45,568 bases of DNA from Robiginitomaculum sp. (GTDB taxonomy: Bacteria; Pseudomonadota; Alphaproteobacteria; Caulobacterales; Maricaulaceae). Positions 38,981 to 45,568 of the stretch are shown one piece after another (the first letter of the stretch is position 1; each line of letters begins with the position of its first letter). Below the pieces are notes generated by a model. The model was not told where the DNA came from, searched no databases, and saw nothing but the letters and a program-made list of their open reading frames with translations. The translations under genes were made by a program, and so were the position numbers. The DNA is taken from the NCBI GenBank assembly GCA_016763315.1, contig JAESTZ010000082.1, positions 1-45,568 of the forward strand. Direction: 5' to 3'.

Positions 38981-39145
38981 AAGACTATACCACCTGTTAA
39001 TGCAATATCTGCAACCGAAGGGGCTTTGATATATGGTGGTGGCGTTGAGCTACAACTATATGATAGTTTGCCAGAGTTTGGTGAGTTTAGAGTTGCCAAT
39101 GATCTGAGCTTTGATACCCTGCTTGGGTTGAATAGAAAGTTCTGA
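38981..39145 (+). pseudogene. Orphan C-terminal fragment of an outer-membrane barrel protein
   Basis: The 54 codons following the receptor's stop stay open in the same frame and read KTIPPVNAISATEGALIYGG then GVELQLYDSLPEF and a final LSFDTLLGLNRKF. The alternating pattern ending in Phe resembles the last strands of an outer-membrane protein. There is no start codon or ribosome binding site. It looks like the tail of a deleted gene, but could be chance open sequence. Confidence 0.45.
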
Positions 39146-39171
39146 ATATAGAAATAAAAGGAATAAAAATA

Positions 39172-39609
39172 GTGGAATATATACCTTATATAGTCTCTCT
39201 TGTTTCAGTAATTATAGCAGGTGGAGCAGTATATATTTCATATCATACAACATCGAAGCAAATTAGAATGCAAGCAAAAATGAAGATTGCAGACCTTAGG
39301 CAAGAATGGATACATCAGCTTAGAGAGGCTATGGCACAGTTTCAGTCTTTTGCAGTGACACCAGACTTGTCTCACCAGTATCAGCAAGAATTTTATAGAT
39401 ATGGTACTAAAATTGAGCTCTTAATGAATAATGCTGACCGTGATTATAAGAATCTTCAGGACTGTATGTATAATCTCCTAGAAGCGATATCTATAGAAGA
39501 AAAATATAAAGCCAATCCAAAATATATTGAAGTATGTCAGGAAATAATTAAACGGGAGTGGGAAACGCTAAAAAAGAACTTAAGGAATTTGATAGTTAAG
39601 GCGCTTTAG
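39172..39609 (+). CDS. Hypothetical membrane-anchored protein, probably acquired
   Basis: 145 residues. One N-terminal membrane helix (YIVSLVSVIIAGGAVYISY, about 5-23) is followed by a helical cytoplasmic domain rich in Gln, Glu and Lys (KMKIADLRQEWIHQLREAM, LLMNNADRDYKNLQDCMYNL). GTG start at 39172 with AAAAGGAA upstream. Codon use differs from the neighbours: many ATA, AGA and AGG codons and lower GC. Short proteins of this one-helix plus coiled-domain layout occur scattered in Gammaproteobacteria and others, so transfer is likely. No function can be assigned. Confidence 0.65.
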   Translation: MEYIPYIVSLVSVIIAGGAVYISYHTTSKQIRMQAKMKIADLRQEWIHQLREAMAQFQSFAVTPDLSHQYQQEFYRYGTKIELLMNNADRDYKNLQDCMYNLLEAISIEEKYKANPKYIEVCQEIIKREWETLKKNLRNLIVKAL

Positions 39610-39698
39610 TTACGTATTGATAAAACTCTCTCTATTGCCCTCTCCAGACAAACCCAAACACTTTTTCCATCTGATAATGCAGTAATAATTGTCATAAT

Positions 39699-40418
39699 CT
39701 ACCCCTGTTCTATTGCTTGTTTTTGCATCACAAATAGCTCTTGTGCCGCTTGTTCTGCCTGCCCCATCATTTCTGCAAACTGTTGTTTGCTCATTGGTCG
39801 ATCTTCGGCAGAGGCCTGTATTTCAATCAACCCGCCAGAGCCAGAAAGCACAAAGTTTGCATCTGTTTGCGCGGTGCTGTCTTCGGCGTAATCAAGGTCG
39901 CAAACCGCCGTGTCTTGCCAAATACCGCACGAGATGGCGGCGGCTTGATCGAACACCGGATCAGTTTCGATCAAACCTTGTTTAACCAAACCCATTGTGG
40001 CGATTTTCAAAGCAACCCATGCACCGGTAATTGATGCGGTTCTGGTGCCGCCATCGGCTTGCAGCACATCACAATCAAGCACTATTTGCCGCTCGCCCAG
40101 CAAAGTAAGGTCGGTAACCGCTCGTAATGACCGCCCGATCAGTCGTTGAATTTCTTGGGTACGCCCTGATTGTTTGCCGGCGGCGGCTTCACGACGGCCA
40201 CGGGTGTGGGTTGCCCGGGGCAACATTCCGTATTCTGCCGTTACCCAACCTTTGTTTTTGCCGCGCATCCATGGCGGAACCCGCTCGTCGACCGATGCCG
40301 TGCATAATACTTTGGTATTGCCAAACGAGATCAGACACGACCCTTCGGCATAGCTTGCCGCACCGGTTTCAATATTGACTTCTCGCATTTGTACTTGATC
40401 TCGCTTCGATGGTCGCAT
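39699..40418 (-). CDS. rph: Ribonuclease PH
   Basis: Phosphorolytic 3'-exoribonuclease that trims tRNA precursors. 239 residues, full length. Signatures are [58 protein letters not shown] and [17 protein letters not shown]. Divergent from hrcA with a 100-base gap, the standard alphaproteobacterial arrangement. Confidence 0.97.
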   Translation of the reverse strand: MRPSKRDQVQMREVNIETGAASYAEGSCLISFGNTKVLCTASVDERVPPWMRGKNKGWVTAEYGMLPRATHTRGRREAAAGKQSGRTQEIQRLIGRSLRAVTDLTLLGERQIVLDCDVLQADGGTRTASITGAWVALKIATMGLVKQGLIETDPVFDQAAAISCGIWQDTAVCDLDYAEDSTAQTDANFVLSGSGGLIEIQASAEDRPMSKQQFAEMMGQAEQAAQELFVMQKQAIEQG

Positions 40419-40449
40419 TGTTCTCTCCTGTTATTTTGTTGCTGTTCTA

Positions 40450-40481
40450 CCCTTGCCTGATTGCGGGATAAACCCCAAATT
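40450..40481 (+). promoter_or_regulatory. Heat-shock (RpoH/sigma-32-like) promoter of hrcA-grpE
   Basis: CCCTTGCC (40450-40457) and CCCCAAATT (40473-40481) with a 14-15-base spacer match the sigma-32 pattern CCCTTGAA/CCCCATNTA closely in both position and sequence. It lies about 38 bases before hrcA. No CIRCE inverted repeat (TTAGCACTC type) is present in this gap. Confidence 0.6.
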
Positions 40482-40518
40482 ACCAGAAGTTAAAACTCAG
40501 GATCCTAAATAAATTATC

Positions 40519-41586
40519 ATGTCCATCATTCGCGGCCCTAGCATTTCCGATCTTGATCAACGCTCGCGCGAGATATTTCGCGAAATCGTCGAAAGTTATC
40601 TAGCAAACGGCGAAGCAGTTGGATCAAAAACTCTGGCCATTAGCGGCGCTAGCGGGCTGTCTTCGGCCTCGATTCGCAATACTATGGCGGCTTTAACCTC
40701 GGCAGGGTTATTATCGGCAACGCATTTAAGTGCCGGGCGGATACCGACTCAAAGCGGGTTGCGGTTGTTTGTTGATGGTCTCTTGCAATTTGGTGATTTG
40801 AATGAAACCGAGAGATCAAACATCAGGCATCGTTTATCCGACCAGCCATTACAAAGCGCACTGGACGAAGCCTCGAAATTATTATCCGGCATGGCTGGAG
40901 GTGCCGGTTTGGTATTGGCACCGGTTCAAGACCAAGCTTTGCGCCATGTTGAATTTGTTCCGCTTGCCCCGACCGAAGCGATGGTGGTTTTAGTTTATGA
41001 AACCGGAGCAGTTGAAAACAGAATAATGACCATACCGCCGGGCACTACTCCTTCGGCATTAACTGCGGCGGGGAATTTCCTTTCAAGGCGGCTTAAAGGG
41101 CGATCGCTATCAGGCACCAGAATCCAGATACTGGAAGAAATTAGCCACCACAGCCACCAGTTGGACGCAGCAGCCAAAGCCTTGATCGAAGATGGCATGG
41201 CGCATTGGTCAAGTGCTGATGCTGAAGAGCGCACGTTGATAGTTCGTGGGCGCTCGCAACTTATCGACAATGTGGAGGCCACACAAAACCTTGAGCGCAT
41301 AAGATTACTGCTTGACGAGATGGAGCAGAAGAAAGAATTAATTTCTTTGCTTGACGAGGCTGGCAAAGCTCCGGGAGTCAAGATATATATCGGCTCGGAA
41401 AACCCTTTATTTAGCCTTTCGGGTTCAAGTGTGGTCACGGCACCCTATATGAATGCACAAGGCAAGGTATTAGGAGCCATCGGCGTAATTGGCCCAACAC
41501 GGCTCAATTATGCCAAAGTGATCCCTATGGTGGATTATACGGCGCAAGCCATTGGATTTTTAATGCGTCAACAAGTGCGCAAATAA
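40519..41586 (+). CDS. hrcA: Heat-inducible transcription repressor HrcA
   Basis: 355-residue repressor that binds CIRCE operators, usually of groESL, with GroEL as its effector. The N-terminal winged helix covers about residues 10-80 (DQRSREIFREIVESYLANGEAVGSKTL, ASGLSSASIRNTMAALTSAGLL, HLSAGRIPTQSGLRLFVD). The HrcA-specific and dimerisation parts follow (YMNAQGKVLGAIGVIGPTRLNYAKVIPMVDYTA). It is coupled with grpE 16 bases downstream. No CIRCE is visible upstream, so it may not autoregulate here. Confidence 0.95.
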   Translation: MSIIRGPSISDLDQRSREIFREIVESYLANGEAVGSKTLAISGASGLSSASIRNTMAALTSAGLLSATHLSAGRIPTQSGLRLFVDGLLQFGDLNETERSNIRHRLSDQPLQSALDEASKLLSGMAGGAGLVLAPVQDQALRHVEFVPLAPTEAMVVLVYETGAVENRIMTIPPGTTPSALTAAGNFLSRRLKGRSLSGTRIQILEEISHHSHQLDAAAKALIEDGMAHWSSADAEERTLIVRGRSQLIDNVEATQNLERIRLLLDEMEQKKELISLLDEAGKAPGVKIYIGSENPLFSLSGSSVVTAPYMNAQGKVLGAIGVIGPTRLNYAKVIPMVDYTAQAIGFLMRQQVRK

Positions 41587-41602
41587 CGGAAAAAGACCAA
41601 AA

Positions 41603-42217
41603 ATGAGTGAAGAACAAGACCAACCAGAAACAGAAGAAACGCCGGACAATGTAACTCCGATAGAGGAACAATTAGATCCAGTTGCTAAGTTACAGGGTGA
41701 GCTGGACGCAGCGACGGATCGTACATTGCGTCTGGCGGCAGAACTGGAAAACTTACGAAAACGCTCCCAGCGCGATATTGCCGATGCAAAGCGTTATGGG
41801 GTCACTCGGTTTGCCGAGGACATGTTAAATGTTGCCGACAATTTAAGCCGAGCCTTGGAAAATGTTCCAGCCGAAGCCAGGCAAGAAGCTTCCCAACGCA
41901 TGGAGCAATTAGTCGAGGGTGTTGATATGACGCAAAAATCCCTACAAGCGGCGCTGGAGCGACACGGTATTAAACAAATTGGCGGCAAGGGCGAAAAGTT
42001 TGATCACAATTTGCACCAAGCAGTGGCGCAAATTCCGTCAAATGAAGTGGCCTCAGGTCTGGTGGCCGAAGTTATCCAAAATGGTTATACCCTTGGTGAT
42101 CGTACTTTACGCGCCGCAATAGTTGCGGTTTCAACCGGTGCAAGCGCATCATCACCCGCTGCATCAGAGCCAGAGCAAAAAACAGAACCGGGCAGCACTA
42201 TCGACACCAAGGCCTGA
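41603..42217 (+). CDS. grpE: Nucleotide exchange factor GrpE
   Basis: DnaK co-chaperone, 204 residues. An acidic disordered N-terminus (1-30), long helix (about 35-90, TDRTLRLAAELENLRKRSQRD) and the beta domain with NPxD-like GEKFDHNLHQAVAQIPS and GYTLGDRTLRAAIVAVS are as expected. A Ser/Ala/Glu-rich tail of ~30 residues follows. It shares the heat-shock promoter of hrcA. dnaK and dnaJ are not in the window. Confidence 0.96.
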   Translation: MSEEQDQPETEETPDNVTPIEEQLDPVAKLQGELDAATDRTLRLAAELENLRKRSQRDIADAKRYGVTRFAEDMLNVADNLSRALENVPAEARQEASQRMEQLVEGVDMTQKSLQAALERHGIKQIGGKGEKFDHNLHQAVAQIPSNEVASGLVAEVIQNGYTLGDRTLRAAIVAVSTGASASSPAASEPEQKTEPGSTIDTKA

Positions 42218-42236
42218 TCTGATAATCATTCAGGTC

Positions 42237-43211
42237 ATGCAGGTTTTTCGATATATTGTTGTGATGCTGGCGGTATTTTTGTTTCTGCCAGCAATTGCAT
42301 TTGCCGATCAGGTTTTAATGGCCGAGGCACGAAAAATAAACCGGGCTTATGGTGGTCAGTTATGGCCTGGTTTTTCCACCGAGGATTTTCCAATTCTTAT
42401 TGTTGGTCACGAGCATGACAGGTTTTATTGTGCTAAAAAAGCACCCATTGGCTTTACCTTGTTTAGTATTGATGCCGATACTAATTGCCGAATAGATATT
42501 CGTGCCGGCGGTCAATTTTCCACTAATATTAAGGCAACTTTCCCCTTTGCTGGATCAGGGCCGGTGGCTGTCGTCGGTGCTTATGGAGTTATAAAAAGCA
42601 ATTCTACCGCTTGGGTAGCTACTCTTTTGCATGAAAATTTTCACCAATATCAAATGAACTGGAACGGTTATTATAGTGGCCTTGCGGATCTTGATTTGGC
42701 TGGTGATGATGATAGTGGAATGTGGGCGCTGAATTATCCATTTGCCTATGATGACCTGCAAGTGATCGCGATGATTCAAAATAACAGTATTGATCTAGTA
42801 ACGGTTTTAACCGAGCCGGATAAAACCATTAGAAAAAAACTAGCTCTGCAATATGCAGTTAACCGCGCTAACAGATTATCCATTCTTACCGATGCGGATC
42901 GCAGGTATTTAGAGTTTCAACTTTGGCAAGAAGGGGTAGCCAGATATACCGAGCTGGCCTTGGCTGAATTTGCCAGCAGCGGCACTCATACCTCTCTTGG
43001 GTTGGATCATGACTTTGCTGCATTGGCATCTAATTTACGCAATCGGATTTTGCAAACTCTAAACGAGGGAAAACTTAGCCAACATCAAAGAGTTTATTTT
43101 TACTCATTAGGTGCGGCAGAGGCGTTGGTGCTTGATGAAATTGACCATAATTGGCGCGATAATTATTTTGAGAGCGGTTTTTCCATGGCTGGTTTTTTTG
43201 CTGCGCAATAA
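42237..43211 (+). CDS. Putative secreted zinc metalloprotease with HExxH motif
   Basis: 324 residues with a signal peptide (MQVFRYIVVMLAVFLFLPAIAFA). The zinc motif is HENFH (His132-Glu133-His136) and a candidate third ligand is Glu232 in EGVARY, about 95 residues on, a gluzincin-like spacing. The rest is helical and Asp-rich near residues 150-160 (DLAGDDDSG). I know no named family for it; hypothetical zinc proteins with an EGxARY pattern exist in other bacteria. An open frame reaches back into grpE, but the ATG at 42237 begins the signal peptide. Convergent with alkB. Confidence 0.72.
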   Translation: MQVFRYIVVMLAVFLFLPAIAFADQVLMAEARKINRAYGGQLWPGFSTEDFPILIVGHEHDRFYCAKKAPIGFTLFSIDADTNCRIDIRAGGQFSTNIKATFPFAGSGPVAVVGAYGVIKSNSTAWVATLLHENFHQYQMNWNGYYSGLADLDLAGDDDSGMWALNYPFAYDDLQVIAMIQNNSIDLVTVLTEPDKTIRKKLALQYAVNRANRLSILTDADRRYLEFQLWQEGVARYTELALAEFASSGTHTSLGLDHDFAALASNLRNRILQTLNEGKLSQHQRVYFYSLGAAEALVLDEIDHNWRDNYFESGFSMAGFFAAQ

Positions 43212-43215
43212 ATAA

Positions 43216-43824
43216 CTAGCGCACTACCCGCAAGGTTAAATTGATCCGCCCGCCCTTTGGTATTAGTGTCGATGTACCGTCATAAATTCGATCAACTCCA
43301 TGATAACAGTGCCGCGCCGTATCCGCCAGCACCAGCACGTCGCCAGAAGACAACTTGAACGATCTCGTTGGATCATTACGGTGCAACCCGCCAATTCGGT
43401 ATAAAGCTTGATCACCTAAAGACACCGAAACAATCGGCGCATCTTTGGCTTGTTCGCTGGCATCAATATGTAAGCCAAGCCTTGACCCTTCACGATACCA
43501 ATTGATCAAACACGATTGCGGGTTTTGCGGCCAGCTGGTTACATCGCCCCACAAATCCAATAGTTCTTGCGGTATTTTTGGCCAATGTTCTGCAGTTTTG
43601 GGGTGCAAAGGGTCATAACGATAACCGGATTTTTCCGAAACCCAGCCCAGCTCACCAAAATTACTCATAATCACCGAAGTTGGTTGTCCGGTTTTTGGCA
43701 TTCTTGGTTGATAAAACGGGGCAGTTTTGATGCCAGCTCGAACCAGTTCCACCAATTCCTCTTGCTGCTGACGAGAAAAATACCCCGGTAAATAACGAAA
43801 ACCCTGTGGCAGTTGATTTTTCAA
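43216..43824 (-). CDS. alkB: AlkB-like alpha-ketoglutarate-dependent dioxygenase
   Basis: 202 residues of the DNA/RNA dealkylation-repair family. Iron ligands His119 and Asp121 (LGLHIDASE) and His175 (RHCYHGVDRI), and the 2-oxoglutarate/substrate motif RINLTLR (Arg193, Asn195, Thr197, Arg199), are all present, so it should be active on N-alkylated bases. The N-terminus (QLPQGFRYLPGYFS) is the usual nucleotide-recognition lid. A lone gene, convergent with the zinc protein 4 bases away, with no ada neighbour. Confidence 0.93.
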   Translation of the reverse strand: MKNQLPQGFRYLPGYFSRQQQEELVELVRAGIKTAPFYQPRMPKTGQPTSVIMSNFGELGWVSEKSGYRYDPLHPKTAEHWPKIPQELLDLWGDVTSWPQNPQSCLINWYREGSRLGLHIDASEQAKDAPIVSVSLGDQALYRIGGLHRNDPTRSFKLSSGDVLVLADTARHCYHGVDRIYDGTSTLIPKGGRINLTLRVVR

Positions 43825-43977
43825 TTTATAACCTTCTTAATTGGCTTTGAGTTATTTTTAGAACAAAGATTGATTGTTTTTGTGCCTTTTGCTTACATCT
43901 AATACTTTCTTGATAAACAAAACTGTGTATTCTAATTATGCTTGGCACTAATTAAAAGAAACGGGCTAATTCAGATA

Positions 43978-44064
43978 GTGTTTTGAGTATACTCCATCGA
44001 CCCAAAAAGTGGGAACCGGTTTTTGGATAAGTTGATGGGTAATAAAGGGATTTATACTCAAAAC
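43978..44064 (+). repeat. Palindromic intergenic repeat, copy 3, with 12-bp outer inverted arms
   Basis: The core 43988-44038 matches copy 2 at 49 of 51 bases; arms CCATCGAC (43994-44001) and GTTGATGG (44031-44038) fold as in copy 2. It sits inside larger perfect arms GTTTTGAGTATA (43980-43991) and TATACTCAAAAC (44053-44064). A further direct copy of GTGTTTTGAGTATA occurs at 44078-44091, exactly 100 bases after 43978. Confidence 0.85.
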
Positions 44065-44111
44065 GCTGTTTAATTCTGTGTTTTGAGTATAAGCAAATAA
44101 GGATTTTGAAA

Positions 44112-45059
44112 TTGCGAACTAAAACACTAATTATTTGTTTTGGGCCACTTGGAAGGCTGTTAAACGCTTTTTGTGCCAGCGCGCGATTGCGTGAAGCGTT
44201 TCCTGATGACCAACTTGTATTGCTGACCGACCCGTCATTAGTTGGCTTGGCAACCAAGTCCCCTTGGTTTGATGATATCATATCGGCAGATCTTGCAGCG
44301 GCAGACACCAATTTCTCGGCGCTGGCCAAAGTCTTGAAAAAAAGTAAGTTTGACAAAATTATTGATCTGGAGCGTAGCCCCAGAACTGCAAGTTTGTTTG
44401 CCGCCTTTGGCCTGTTTGCCCCTAAGTTTGCCGGGTCCGCGCCACGATCGAAATGGTCACTAACTTCAGTCGGCGAACATCCGGTTGATGCTGATGATCA
44501 ATTGCTGAACATTATTGGCGTGCCACCATCAAAAGTAGACCTAAGCATTGGCCCTGATTTTAGCTGGTTATTAAGATTAGCCGGTAAAACGCCCTCATTA
44601 CAGCCAGAATATTTTGGGTTGCAAGGGGATTATATACTGCTCAACCTTGGTAAATTAGATGCAGACGATGGTTGGCCGGCTGCCGCCTATCAAACCCTTG
44701 CCGGATATATTCTAAATTCCAACACCATGTTAGCGATCACAGGCGGGATAGAAGCTCGTGATCTTGCTCGTCCATTACTAAGAAATTATCCGAAAATCAA
44801 AGACCTGTGCGCCAGGGCAGACCCGTTCCAATTAACCGCGCTTGGCGCAAAGGCCAAAGGTGTTGTTGGCATTGCCGATGGAATATTACATCTATGTGCT
44901 GCCGGCGCTGGACGTTGTATTTCCTTACACGGCAGTGCAGCTAGCGCCAAGCAAACCGGCATTCGCACTCCAAACGCAATGACGATTATCAGTGAGCCAT
45001 TAGAAAAACTTTCTGCTGATGATCTACTAAAAACTATGAAGATGTTTGGTGCGTTTTAG
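44112..45059 (+). CDS. Glycosyltransferase family 9 (heptosyltransferase-like)
   Basis: 315 residues with the two-lobed fold of lipopolysaccharide heptosyltransferases. The N-lobe is LIICFGPLGRLLNAFCASARLREAFP; the sugar-nucleotide C-lobe has ILLNLGKLDADDGWPAAAY, LAITGGIEARDLA and GIADGILHLCAAGAGRCISLHG. It presumably adds a sugar in envelope polysaccharide or LPS core synthesis. TTG at 44112 has AAGGA (44099-44103) at good spacing; TTG at 44106 is alternative. Repeat copy 3 lies just upstream. It precedes infC, as in related bacteria. Confidence 0.88.
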   Translation: MRTKTLIICFGPLGRLLNAFCASARLREAFPDDQLVLLTDPSLVGLATKSPWFDDIISADLAAADTNFSALAKVLKKSKFDKIIDLERSPRTASLFAAFGLFAPKFAGSAPRSKWSLTSVGEHPVDADDQLLNIIGVPPSKVDLSIGPDFSWLLRLAGKTPSLQPEYFGLQGDYILLNLGKLDADDGWPAAAYQTLAGYILNSNTMLAITGGIEARDLARPLLRNYPKIKDLCARADPFQLTALGAKAKGVVGIADGILHLCAAGAGRCISLHGSAASAKQTGIRTPNAMTIISEPLEKLSADDLLKTMKMFGAF

Positions 45060-45151
45060 TCACTATTTTTGAAATCTATGCGAAAGCTGCTTGATCCCGC
45101 GCCCGGCTTTCTTCATAAAGCTTTGGTCTGGCACTTATTAGGAGGGTTTTC

Positions 45152-45178
45152 ATGGTTGATACGATTTCTCTACAATGA
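45152..45178 (+). CDS. Possible 8-codon leader peptide upstream of infC
   Basis: ATGGTTGATACG through TGA encodes MVDTISLQ. AGGAGGG (45140-45146) is the strongest Shine-Dalgarno sequence in the region. Its stop codon forms the first bases of a hairpin that ends just before the infC ribosome binding site. Confidence 0.35.
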   Translation: MVDTISLQ

Positions 45179-45203
45179 TTGTCCGGCGTTTTTTTGACAA
45201 TCA
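45176..45203 (+). promoter_or_regulatory. Hairpin before the infC ribosome binding site
   Basis: TGATTGTC (45176-45183) and GACAATCA (45196-45203) form an 8-bp perfect stem around a T-rich 12-base loop. It begins at the leader ORF stop and ends 2 bases before AGGAGA (45205-45210). Confidence 0.45.
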
Positions 45204-45212
45204 CAGGAGAGC

Positions 45213-45568
45213 ATTATAGCACGTCGTCCACCGCCAGCCGCCCCGAAAAAGCCCAAAGGCCCCAAAGTTAATCAAGATATCACTGCTGAGCGCATTTTGC
45301 TCATTGATGAGAACGGTGAGAAACAAGGTGTAATGCCAATCGCTGCTGCTTTGGAAGCTGCTAGAGAAGCCGGACTTGATCTGGTTGAAGTGGCACCGGA
45401 GGCAAATAATCCGGTTTGTAAAATCCTTGATTACGGCAAAATGCGCTTTCAGGCACAAAAAAAACGTGCTGAGTCAAAAAAGAAACAAAAGACCGCTGAT
45501 CTTAAAGAGATCAAGATGCGGCCAAATATCGATGTTCATGATTATCAAGTAAAAATCAAAGCCATGAC
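45213..45568 (+). CDS. infC: Translation initiation factor IF-3, ATT start, 3' truncated by window
   Basis: The frame reads (start)[20 protein letters not shown], then [54 protein letters not shown] and a run of KKR/KK residues: IF3 beyond doubt. No ATG, GTG or TTG is available before the conserved region. The start is the ATT at 45213 (or the ATA that follows), behind AGGAGA. In Escherichia coli infC also begins with AUU and IF3 represses its own translation by rejecting that codon; the same autogenous control is expected here. About 118 residues are present. Confidence 0.93.
   Translation, partial: MIARRPPPAAPKKPKGPKVNQDITAERILLIDENGEKQGVMPIAAALEAAREAGLDLVEVAPEANNPVCKILDYGKMRFQAQKKRAESKKKQKTADLKEIKMRPNIDVHDYQVKIKAM

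Noticed and set aside
40419-40518. A CIRCE operator upstream of hrcA
   Set aside because: No TTAGCACTC-type inverted repeat is present; the promoter looks RpoH-like instead.
45201-45458. An 85-codon open frame on the minus strand at the window end
   Set aside because: It lies opposite the unmistakable IF3 sequence, which has no standard start codon and so is easily missed.

Overview
The window is a moderately AT-rich stretch of an alphaproteobacterial chromosome. The gene order is the best evidence: rplU-rpmA-acetyltransferases-obgE-proB-proA-nadD-rsfS-rlmH-envC-ctpA-yibQ, a chvI-chvG-EIIA-HPr-ahcY block, hrcA-grpE divergent from rph, and a family 9 glycosyltransferase ahead of infC are all arrangements familiar from Alphaproteobacteria. 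Three TonB-dependent receptors and the low GC suggest an aquatic Caulobacterales/Maricaulales (Hyphomonadaceae-like) organism. That lineage is an inference from memory, not a phylogeny.

Layout. 1-933: the tail of a periplasmic LpoA-like binding protein. 1009-12297: one long housekeeping block on the + strand, covering ribosomal proteins L21 and L27, two acetyltransferases, the Obg GTPase, proline synthesis, NAD synthesis, ribosome silencing, 23S rRNA methylation, and three envelope proteins (EnvC-like, CtpA, YibQ). 12487-14611: an aminotransferase and a BKACE-family cleavage enzyme in an overlapping pair. 14687-23730: mostly minus-strand genes (TonB receptor, ABC exporter, small membrane protein, a secreted unknown, folD, yggT, ahcY, HPr, EIIA). 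23790-26070: the ChvG/ChvI two-component pair, with no hprK beside it. 26300-30488: a large unknown protein, an AhpD-like protein, msrA, tRNA-Ser(GGA), and a membrane-anchored methyltransferase. 30652-38980: a cell-surface signalling locus. 38981-39609: debris and a foreign-looking gene. 39699-43824: rph, then hrcA-grpE behind a heat-shock-like promoter, a putative zinc protease, and alkB. 44112-end: a glycosyltransferase, then infC starting at a non-canonical ATT codon, cut off by the window end.

The most interesting unit is 30652-38980: an ECF sigma factor, a FecR-type anti-sigma factor, a TonB receptor with an N-terminal signalling (STN) domain, a second TonB receptor, and, divergently, a secreted DUF5666-type protein ending in seven Asn/Asp/His heptapeptide repeats. 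I read it as a self-regulated outer-membrane uptake system, probably for a metal or metal complex, with a candidate secreted metal-binding partner. The ligand is not visible in the sequence.

A second signal is a conserved palindromic element of about 50 bases. It occurs at least three times in the same orientation, each time just upstream of a + strand gene (12369, 26212, 43988). Its downstream edge resembles a promoter in two copies. A third is the infC leader: a very short ORF with a strong ribosome binding site, then a hairpin, then the ribosome binding site and ATT start of infC.

No gene-free stretch exceeds 300 bases. The longest (43825-44111, 17105-17362, 10857-11088, 26071-26299) hold repeats, terminators or putative promoters as listed. 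I see no insertion sequence, prophage, CRISPR array or rRNA.
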